From Elusimicrobiota bacterium (GTDB taxonomy: Bacteria > Elusimicrobiota > Elusimicrobia > Elusimicrobiales > UBA9959), in NCBI GenBank assembly GCA_003500765.1, contig DNQL01000094.1, positions 1 to 5,876 of the forward strand: DNA of 5,876 nt, written 5' to 3'. The notes beneath the pieces were generated by a model. That model did not search any database. It was given only the letters and a program-made list of their open reading frames with translations, and was not told the DNA's origin. The position numbers and the translations under genes were made by a program. Positions 1-5,876 of the stretch are shown in pieces. Position 1 is the stretch's first letter; every line of letters starts with the position of its first letter.

Positions 1-1031
1 GCCCGCACCGGGCCGCCGGTGGACACCGGCCAGCCTGCGCGCAGCGCGCCGGTATTGGCGTTCACCCCGTATATTTTACCGTCGTCGCAGCCGAAATAAA
101 TATAGTCCTCGCCCTCGGCCAGGCCCAGGCCCTGGAAATTATAGGGCACGACGACCGGGGAGGACCTTATCGCGCCTCCGGCCTGGAAAGCCCAGGCGAA
201 GCCGCCGGTCGCCGCGTTTATCTTGTAGAGTTTCCCGTCGTCGGCGCCGAAGAAGGCGTACTTGGTGCCGCCCAGGTTCCAGACGAAGGGAGAAGTGTAT
301 ATGGCGGAGCCGGTGTCGTAATCGTTCCAGCCGGACATCGCGGTCATGTTGCCCGAATTTATCGCGTATATCCTGCCGTCCGTGGAGGTGACGTAAAGCG
401 CGTTGTCCGGGCTGGCGGAGTAGGCGTCGAGGAAAGGAGAGGATTTCACCGGTCCGCCGGTCTGGAAGAAGGTCGAGGAGGTGCCGTCGCCGGTGTTTAT
501 GCTGACGATCTTGCCGTCCTCCAGGCCCAGCCAGGCCGTGGTCACCGTGGCCCTTTCATCCACCGAGGGCGCGCCGGCCGGAACACCCGTGACGGCCGAA
601 GAGAAAGTCCAGGTCTCGCAGGCCGATCCGTCGGCCTTTTTAAGACAATGGACTTTCTTGTCGGCGGTCGGGATATAGAGACGGGTGTCCGTGTCCAGCA
701 TAGCCACAAGCTGCGCCCCCAGCGAGACTTTCCATTCCTGCCTTACCGAAGCCCCCTCGTCCTCTATCTTGTACACGTCCCCGTTGGCGCCGGCGAAGTA
801 GAGATACGCCGCCCCTCCCTCCTCCTGGGGGAACGACGGGGTCACCGCGATAGGCGTAGCGGGGGAGGTGGCGAAAGTCCACATCGGCGCCCCCGAGGTG
901 CTTAGCGCCACCACCGTGCCGTCCGTGGACGGCAGGTAGGCCCTGTCGTCCTCGAAGATGCCGGCCGAGTATATCGTGATGGCGGCGGTTATCGGGGAGG
1001 ACGATTCCGTAACGTAGGGCCAGTCCGTGTC
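1..1031 (-). repeat. PQQ-like (quinoprotein-type) beta-propeller, at least seven blades, cut by the window edge
   Basis: Residues 1616-1958 hold seven tandem repeats. Their strands start near 1645 (AYLPSTDGTVVAL), 1689 (YLYFAGANGDVYKI), 1732 (LYIPTADKKVHCL), 1780 (AWLGLEDGKIVSI), 1825 (ALYVTSTDGRIYAI), 1872 (YAFFGADDGKLYKI) and 1924 (YIYFGCDDGKIYGV). Most end in an aromatic-plus-Gly close such as WAFQAGGAIRSSP; the docking aromatics are W1666, W1715, W1756, F1803/F1804, W1850, W1895 and W1949. This matches the PQQ-like repeat 'vyvgs.DGklyAlda.TG...W.f'. The fold normally has seven or eight blades, so closure may lie beyond base 1. I see no alcohol-dehydrogenase cofactor residues, so a binding or scaffold propeller (as in BamB) is more likely than an enzyme. 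C1744 and C1753 lie within one blade and may form a disulfide. Confidence 0.85.
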
Positions 1032-4000
1032 CGCCGGAGGGAGGGCCGGGGCTATGACCGTGAAGGAGGCCGTGTCCACCTGCGCGCCGGGAGAGAGAGC
1101 CTGTCCCAGCAGGCCCGACGCGTCGCGCACCGAAAGCGAGGCCGGATCGAAACGCACGCGGAAGGTGTCCGGAGTTTTCGACGAGGCGTTCCGGGTGGTC
1201 ACGAAGACCAGGTAGAAAGGCCTGGTGGAGCCGGCCGCTACGAAAGAAGCGCCCAGGCCGGCCGTCGGCACGGTCAGCGTGGAGAGACCAGCAGCGTCGA
1301 TGGATATCTCCGCCATCGGCACGTAAGCCGCCGTGGCGAGGTCTATGGCGGGCTCGTAGGTGCCGGAGAGACCGGTGGAAGTGGAATCGGCCACCAGCAT
1401 CACCGCGTCGAACAGCGCGGCCGCTTCCGCCTGGGTCAGGGGCGTGGCCAGGTCGTCGCGGAAGAGCCTGAAGGCTACGGTGGCTATCTCCACGCCGTTG
1501 AACCCCGACGGAGAATTATTGGAGACTTCCAGCCTCAGCGCGGAATTTCGGGTATCGTCGTTGACCAGCGAGGCTCCCGCCGGGCCGTAGGCCGAGGCCG
1601 CGTGGACCGAATCGTCGTAAGCGACCGAGGAGATGGAGACCTGCGGCGCGCTGGCCGAGCCGTCGTCCGAGTTGAGGATGAACCTGTACCAGGCGCCGTC
1701 CACGAGCGAGGCTCCGTCCTGGTCCGGGAACGACAGGCCGAACTGCTCCGTCGCCTGCTGCGCCAGCGAGGAGAGGGTGAAGCCGATGTCCTCCAGCCTG
1801 TAGATGTGGGGCGAGCCGGGATCGGCCGCGCCTCCCCTGCGCGACAGGACGATATTGTTGCCGCGCCCGGCCGAGGAGTCGGCTCCCAGCGTCAGCCGCA
1901 GCGGGAAATACCGCGACAGGTGGCGCACGGAGGCGGACGGGTCGGGATAGTGCAGCGTATTGGCCGCGCCCGCGCCGGCGTTGTTGTTGCGCGAGGCCAT
2001 CGTGGGGGAAGCGGAGGAGGAGAAATCGTCCGCGTCCACCCCGGTGTCAGCTCCTTCAGACGGGCCCCGGGCTATGGAGTGCGCCGCCGAGGCCGGCGCG
2101 GGGCCGGCGTAAGGCACCAGCTGCGCGGCGTAGTTATAGCGGGAGTAGGCCGTCCCGGACTGCCAGGTGACGCGGCTGACCACCGCGCCGGCGGAATTCT
2201 CCAGGGCCAGGAAATCGCCGGCGGAGGAGAGGCCGTTCGTTCCGAAGACCTGTGTCCAGGTCAGGCCGCCGCCGCTCAGCGACGAGCCGTCGAGGGCGGT
2301 GAAATCCTCCGGATACACGACCCTGCCGAACCTGAAGACATGGCCCGCCACCGAGGCCGCCGCGTTGCGCAGCGAGTAGCCGGTCAGCGCGCGGATGGAG
2401 ACCGCGTCGGAATTATAGAGCTCTACGAACTCGGAGAGCAGGTCGCCGTAGGCGACTTCGTTTATGTGCAGCGCGTCGGTGGAGACGGCGTTGGCGTACC
2501 CCGGGGTCGGCGTCGGGTCTATCTCGAAGTAATCGGGGTGTCCGTCGCCGATGCGCGCGAAGGACTGGCCGGAGGTCAGCCCCGCGGGCCACTGGACCTG
2601 GTCGACCAGCCCGCCCGCGGCGTCGCGCAGACGCACGTGATAGCTCTGCGCGCCGTTGAGGTCTATCGACAGCCCGCTGACGAGGTAAGTGGACATCGCG
2701 TTGACGTACTGGCCGGCCGAACCGGTCCAGACCGTGTTGGCCGATCCCCCGAGCGATATAGTGTTCTCGACGTAGTCGAGCCGCCACCCGCTCAGCGGCA
2801 CGGTGCTCTGCGAGTTATTGTACAGCTCCACCCAGTCCGCGGCCGAGGAGGCGCCGGCGGGATAGACCTCGTTGAGCACCAGCGAGGAGGGAGACAACAC
2901 CCGCGGATAGACAGGGTAGTACTCCAGCGGCACGCCGTCGCTCTTCACCAGGCGCAGGCAGTAGATCGCGCCGGGGACCATGCCGTTGTCTTTCAGTGAG
3001 AGGTCCCACATGCCGTCACGGGCCCTGGGCACGCCCGCCACGGAGTTGGAGAACCCGTTGGCCTCGGCGTAGGTCTGGTTTATGCTCGCATGTACACCGT
3101 ACTGCGGGTCCTCGGCGTTGGCCGTAAGTGATTCCCCCCCTGCCACGGAGGGGTTATCGTTGAAAGCTATGGCCGTGCCGGCGTCCACGTCGGTATAGGC
3201 CGCCGGGCTGCCGTTGGACGGCGCGGCGCAGGTGCCGTCGCCCTGGCCGGCGAACTGCAGCCTGAAGGACTGCCCCGACTGCGGCAGGTCGACCTGGCCG
3301 ATATTTAGAAGGGCCCTGAGCCGGAAAGCCGAGCCCGACGAAGGCAGGACAGCCAGCGTATCCTGGGCGGCGAGCGGCACGCCGACGTCCGTGGTGTCGG
3401 TGTTGGCGAAGAAGCGGTAGGCGCTCTGCTCGAAGGTCGTGGTGGGCGGCGCGGGCCAGAAGACGAAAGAGAAGCCTCCGGCCAGGCTGGAGACCAGAGA
3501 GGATTCCAGCGCCGACCCTCCGTCGGCGTTGGACCAGGCGAAGGCCGCGGCCTGGGTCATCACGAGGCGCTTGGCGAAAAGGTCGGAGGCGGAGTCGGCG
3601 ACGGCGAGGACAAGCCTGTCCCTGTGCACCGGGTCCTGCGCCATGCTGTAGTAGCGCTGCGGGCTGGCGAAAGCCGGGGCCTGGGCGAAATCGGTCTGCG
3701 CCGTAAAGACGCCGGCATTGCCCGCGTACCAGCCCACGTTCGTCGCCGAAGCGTCGTTGTAGGCGATGACGCTGCGCGTGGCGGTATTGGAGCTGACCCA
3801 CGCGGCGGCGACCAGTTTAGTCCCGGCCAGCGGCGTCTGGGCGGTAGTATCGAGATTGGCGGTGTTAGTCCAGGCCGAACCGCTCCAGTAGCCGGCCTGC
3901 AGGTCCGAGCCCGCGTTGCCGATCGAGGCGAATACCATCTCGTCCGAGGCCGGGTTGGCCGCGAGGTCCAGGCTCGTGGCGTCGTCCAGGAAGGACGGCG

Positions 4001-5876
4001 CGGCCGCGGGGACCCCCCAGGTATGGGTGGGGCTGCCGCCGGTCCAGGCCGCGGTGGCGTAACGCACGCCGTTGGCGCCGTCGGCTCCGCCGCTGTGGCC
4101 CCAGACGACCATGATGTCGCCGGAGAGCGACTCGGTCTCAACGGCGAAACTCTCCACGTCCTGTGAGGCGCTGACGCGTTCCAGCGAGGTTTCCAGCGCG
4201 GCCGCCGGCTCGTTCTCCCAGGCGGAGCCGTTCCAGACCATCGAGGACAGGGCCGAGTTGGCGTCGGCCCATATAGCCGCGACATTGTTATGATCCGCGC
4301 GGCGGTCCGTCGCCATCTTAACCCAGTGTACTACCCCCGAGGTGCGGACGGGGTCCAGCGTCGCCGCGGCGGACCAGCCGGCGGAGCCGCAGCCGGCCGA
4401 GCCGGGCTTGGTGCGGTAACCCAGCTCGTTCGTCCCCGAGGCGTTGCGGGAATAGAGCACGACCGCGTCGCCCGTATTGGTCTCGAAGGCGATATCGAAA
4501 CGCCGCGTGGCGTCGGTGCCTCCCACCGACTGGGTCCACTCCTCGTACCAGTTGGCGCCGTCCGTGCAGAGCACGCGCAGCGTGCCGTTGCTGACGTACG
4601 CGGCGACGGCCTCCTGCTTGGTGGTCAGCGGGTTGGTGCGCAGAGTGAAAAGAGAGCCCGCCGCCCCCGTTATCGTGGTCCTGACGCCGCTGAAAGAGTT
4701 GGAAGCGCTGACATAATCCCGGAACTGCGGGAGGCTGTTGCCGCTTTGGCCGTATATAAGCACGCCGTCGCCGGCTTCGTGCAGTTCGGCCAGGATCAGC
4801 GTTTTGGCAAAACCGAGGTTCACCCAGTCGGTGTAGGTGCCGTTATTGTGATGCGCCCTCACGCGGGCGTAGTAATAAGTGTCGCTGGCCAGGCCGCTTA
4901 ACGTGGCCATCGGCCCGGCGGCCGGCGCCGTGGACAGGGAGATCTGGCCGCCCGTCCCGCCGGTGAAGTTGCTGGCGGTAGAGACCTGCACCGTATACAA
5001 GGTCGCGCCCAGCGGATTGGAATTAGCACCCCAGCTCAGGGTAAAGCCGTTATCCATGATGTTGCCGAAAGGACTGCCCGGGGCAGTCGGGATATTGGCC
5101 AGCGTGGAAGTCGGCGGATACACGGACCAGGGGCTCTCGTCGCCGGGGCCGCCGGCCTTTACGAACAGATAGTAGGTAGTATTGAGCGCCAGCGCCGGGC
5201 TGAACACTGAAGCCTGGGAGCCGGCCGTGACGCTGGAGGCGTAGACCGGGGACGGGGATACGCCCGAATTCACCGAGGCGGCCAGCGTATAGCCGGTGGC
5301 GCCGTCTACCAGCGACCAGGCCGCCGTTATCGAATAGGTGGAGACCTGCGTGACCGGCAGTACTGCCGGGGCCGCGAGACCGAGCGTGCGGGTGGAGCCA
5401 AGGGTCGCGTAAGCGCTGTAAACGCCGTTATGGTTGGAGGCGCGCGCGCGGAAATAATAGTCGCGGTTGGAAAGCAGGCCGCCGAAAGCGTAGGAATAAC
5501 CGTCGACCGGGGCGGTAGAGGCCGTCTGGCCGTGCGCCCCCGCGTTGAAATCCGGGGCGGTGGAGACCTGTACCTGGTAGAGCGTGCCGGCCGGGTTGGA
5601 GTTGGCCGCCCAGGAGGCGGTGAAGCCGCCCGAGGCGACCGCGCTGAAAGTGGAGACCGCCGTAAGCGGGACATTTACCAGAGTGGCAGTGCCGGCCGGC
5701 GCCGCGTAATCCGTCAGCACGCCGTTATGGTTGACGGCGGCTACTGTAAAATAGCGGGTCGAGTTGGGCGTAAGCCCGGCGCTGCTCAGGAAAAGGTTGT
5801 AGGTGTCGGAGCTGGACACGACCGCGCCGCCGGGCGCGAGCGGGTCCGGCGCCGTGGAGGACAGCACGCGGTAGCG
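1..5876 (-). CDS. Giant modular surface/secreted protein (Fn3, propeller, lamin-tail and PQQ-like propeller modules), partial at both ends
   Basis: One uninterrupted minus-strand frame gives 1,958 residues; the first visible codon is 5876-5874, the last complete codon is 5-3, and two bases (Ala codon start) remain. No start can be chosen: the first residues lie inside an Fn3 domain and the first in-frame Met (residue 274) is inside another. Module order is Fn3 x4 (1-360), seven-repeat propeller-like region (397-781), YRFF/YCLR module (815-991), two lamin-tail domains (998-1130, 1136-1299), unassigned beta-rich region (1300-1615) and a PQQ-like propeller (1616 onward). Only seven Cys are visible (437, 496, 883, 973, 1744, 1753, 1930), and I see no membrane segment, enzyme motif, signal peptide or sorting signal. 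Known families: Fn3 and LTD are typical of extracellular binding or structural proteins. Inferred role: exported adhesin or surface-scaffold protein. That it is one real gene is near certain; its function is unknown. Confidence 0.97.
1032..1622 (-). other. Putative beta-sandwich module with LTQAEAAALFD helix, unassigned family
   Basis: Residues 1419-1615. The pattern is strands (SALRLEVSNNS, VEIATVAFRLFRD), a short helix LTQAEAAALFDAVMLVADS, then an acidic turn, STLTVPTAG, a long strand FYLVFVTTRNAS and TPDTFRVRFDPASLSVRDASG. I remember a comparable run (an 'LT.AEA..L...' helix, a strand, then 'K.ff.VV.....as..TPntFrv') in large secreted bacterial proteins, but cannot name the family. It ends in a Pro/Ala linker (IAPALPPADTDW) before the last propeller. 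A structural or spacer function is inferred only from context. Confidence 0.45.
1623..1979 (-). other. Unassigned beta-rich segment after the lamin-tail pair
   Basis: Residues 1300-1418. It starts with a Gly/Ala/Asn linker (AGAGAANTLHYPDPS), then shows alternating hydrophobic strands (YFPLRLTLGAD, NNIVLSRRGG), a probable amphipathic helix (IGFTLSSLAQQATEQFGL), an acidic loop (FPDQDGASLVDG) and further strands (WYRFILNSDDG, PQVSISSVAYDD). I do not recognise a family. The strand pattern together with the following segment suggests one or two immunoglobulin-like sandwiches. The clustered Asp residues could bind calcium, but no complete EF-hand or RTX motif is present. Confidence 0.45.
1980..2471 (-). 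other. Lamin-tail domain (LTD) 2, longer variant
   Basis: Residues about 1136-1299, directly following LTD 1 with a five-residue linker (VSTDA). The start motif is LHINEVAYGDLLSEFVELYN, then LTGYSLRNAA. The middle holds VVYPEDFTALDG, then LSSAGDFLALENSAGAVVSRVTW, a textbook LTD strand pair. The end is SIARGPSEGADTGVDADDF followed by SPTMASRNN, where the usual PTPG is altered to PTMA. It is about 30 residues longer than LTD 1, with an extra Tyr/Ala/Pro-rich stretch (SRYNYAAQLVPYAGPAPA) before the C-terminal signature. The two LTDs are diverged in sequence, so the pair is not a recent duplication. Confidence 0.85.
2487..2885 (-). other. Lamin-tail domain (LTD) 1
   Basis: Residues about 998-1130. 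The diagnostic LTD start is clear: LVLNEVYPAG, then ADWVELYNNS, then VPLSGWRLDY. The central strands end in YHVRLRDAAGGLVDQVQW, the usual 'L.L.d..G.vvD.v.w' element. The domain finishes with SFARIGDG, then FEIDPTPTPGYAN, the typical LTD C-terminal Arg and PTPG..N signature. LTDs have an immunoglobulin-like fold and in bacteria occur in secreted or surface proteins and next to nucleases. No nuclease is present here, so an extracellular structural or attachment role is the more likely one. Confidence 0.87.
2904..3434 (-). other. YRFF...YCLRLVKSDG beta-rich module of unassigned family
   Basis: Residues about 815-991. It opens with FEQSAYRFFANTDTTDVG, continues with FRLRALLNIGQVDLPQSGQ and FRLQFAGQGDGTC, then IAFNDNPSVAGGE, NQTYAEANGFSN and DGMWDLSLKDNG, and closes with YCLRLVKSDG and EYYPVYP. 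I remember closely similar sequence in many large secreted proteins from uncultured bacteria, including candidate phyla, but I cannot give it a family name. C883 and C973 are the only Cys in the module, one in the GDGTC loop and one in the final YCLR strand, so a disulfide is likely if the protein is exported. It sits just before the lamin-tail pair. No enzymatic motif is visible; a carbohydrate- or protein-binding sandwich is a guess. Confidence 0.6.
3534..4688 (-). repeat. Seven degenerate Trp-rich repeats, probable beta-propeller of unassigned family
   Basis: Residues about 397-781 divide into seven units of roughly 50-65 residues, about 397-447, 450-501, 502-553, 554-620, 621-669, 670-724 and 725-781. 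Most units contain a hydrophobic beta strand such as AVAAYVS, AVVLYSR, VAAIWAD, IMVVWGH or MVFASIG. An amphipathic strand follows, then an aromatic close such as MVWNGSAW, GYWSGSAW or DGANWYEEW. Seven such units of this length fit a seven-bladed propeller; this is inference from periodicity. I see no sialidase Asp-box (S.D.G.TW), Kelch or WD40 signature and no catalytic residues. A short linker (361-396) joins it to the Fn3 array. A ligand-binding or purely structural role is possible. Confidence 0.6.
4797..5096 (-). other. Fn3 domain 4 (complete, last of the array)
   Basis: Residues 261-360. It shows FTLSWGANSNPLGATLY, then TVQVSTASNF, a Gly-rich loop (TGGTGG), then the LSGLASDTYYYARVRA core and HHNNGTYTDWVNLG in place of the NHNGV loop. 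Its DNA resembles that of domain 2 around the strand-B/C segment (about 4975-5030 against 5555-5610), consistent with tandem duplication inside the gene. It closes the Fn3 array, and the next module starts after FAKTL. Confidence 0.86.
5097..5378 (-). other. Fn3 domain 3 (divergent subtype)
   Basis: Residues 167-260. The Fn3 core is present: strand-B Trp (ITAAWSLVDGATGYTL), a Ser/Pro-rich middle (VSPSPVYASSV) and strand F (LALNTTYYLFVKAGG). The ANSNP extension and the NHNGV loop of the other three domains are absent. After strand F the sequence is GPGDESPWSVYPP, so the F-G loop is different. The layout is therefore subtype A, A, B, A. This fits insertion or independent divergence of one domain in a duplicated array. 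The Fn3 call is firm; the effect on ligand binding cannot be read from the sequence. Confidence 0.83.
5379..5672 (-). other. Fn3 domain 2 (complete)
   Basis: Residues 69-166, a full-length Fn3 domain of about 98 residues. It shows the strand-B Trp (FTASWAANSNPAGT), the strand-C motif YQVQVSTA, and the strand-F motif YYFRARASNHNGV preceded by GGLLSNRD. It ends with the linker STRTLGLAAP. It is closest to domain 4: both carry W.ANSNP, then GT or AT, then LY.VQVSTA. This subtype, with its extended B-C region, binds no known ligand predictably. Such domains usually act as spacers or protein- and glycan-contacting units in secreted proteins. Confidence 0.88.
5673..5876 (-). other. Fn3 domain 1 (N-terminally truncated by the window edge)
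   Basis: Residues 1-68 cover the second half of an Fn3 sandwich. The segment starting RYRVLSSTAPDP aligns with YQVQVSTAPDF of the next domain, so the missing part is strands A and B. The hallmark Fn3 element 'L.PNTxYxxxVxAxN' appears as LTPNSTRYFTVAAVNHNGV (residues 35-53), and the domain ends with the linker ATLVNVP. The NHNGV signature recurs in domain 2 and, changed, in domain 4. The gene clearly continues upstream, probably with more Fn3 repeats. Confidence 0.85.

Noticed and set aside
1..1031. PQQ-dependent dehydrogenase
   Set aside because: Only the propeller repeat is present. No cofactor-contacting Cys-Cys pair, calcium-binding or cytochrome c motif is visible, and the neighbours are structural modules.
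1378..1420. Calcium-binding motif in the acidic segments (FPDQDG, NSDDG)
   Set aside because: Neither stretch completes an EF-hand, dockerin or RTX nonapeptide. They are short acidic loops between strands.
1602..2999. A 465-codon open frame on the plus strand opposite the lamin-tail region
   Set aside because: It lies in exact codon register with the real minus-strand gene, so it is open simply because TTA, CTA and TCA codons are rare in a high-G+C gene. Its product is Arg/Gly/Val-rich with no recognisable domain, whereas the minus strand gives clear lamin-tail domains.
3154..4285. Minus-strand frames at 3154-3801 and 3560-4285 in other registers
   Set aside because: They overlap the continuous frame that encodes the repeat region and YRFF module. 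Their products are Arg/Pro/Gly-rich low-complexity sequence typical of frame shadows.
3534..4688. Sialidase or other glycosidase activity for the first propeller-like region
   Set aside because: No Asp-box repeats (S.D.G.TW) and no arrangement of catalytic Arg, Tyr or Glu typical of sialidases could be found.
3624..4901. Plus-strand frames at 3624-4166 and 4290-4901 (180 and 203 codons), plus shorter ones
   Set aside because: These have the same codon register as the antisense of the real gene and a composition biased to Arg, Gly, Ala and Val. No domain is visible.
5040..5060. In-frame Met (residue 274) as a possible translation start
   Set aside because: It sits in the middle of Fn3 domain 4, with open domain-coding sequence continuing upstream and no visible ribosome binding site.

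Overview
The window is the interior of one very long protein-coding gene on the minus strand. The minus-strand frame whose codons occupy plus-strand triplets starting at 3, 6, 9 and so on is open from base 5876 down to base 3. It has no stop, no frameshift and no intergenic gap. That gives 1,958 visible residues, and both ends of the protein lie outside the window. I translated the whole frame by hand. It reads as recognisable modular secreted-protein sequence throughout, with the repeats keeping register. The window holds no other gene, RNA gene, promoter, terminator, mobile element or CRISPR array that I can support.

Layout in protein order (high to low coordinates): a truncated fibronectin type III (Fn3) domain and three complete ones (residues 1-360); a seven-repeat, Trp-rich region that looks like a beta-propeller of no family I can name (about 397-781); a beta-rich module with the ends YRFF and YCLRLVKSDG and a likely disulfide pair (about 815-991); two tandem lamin-tail domains (LTD, about 998-1299); roughly 315 residues of unassigned beta-sandwich-like sequence (1300-1615); and a PQQ-like (quinoprotein-type) beta-propeller of at least seven blades that runs off the window (1616-1958).

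The organism is a high-G+C bacterium (about two thirds G+C by eye). The Fn3 subtype, with W.ANSNP.GT.Y.VQVSTA followed by an NHNGV signature, together with LTDs and PQQ-like propellers in one giant protein, is what I remember from Elusimicrobiota and similar environmental or metagenome-assembled phyla. That placement is from memory, not from a search. The mosaic of Fn3, LTD and propeller modules, the scarcity of Cys and Lys, and the absence of any catalytic motif suggest an exported surface or extracellular structural/adhesive protein. No signal peptide or anchor can be seen, because both termini are missing.

I see no new multi-gene system here. The points of interest are within the protein: two unrelated propellers in one chain, two modules without a family name that I can assign, and a shift in lysine content at the final propeller.
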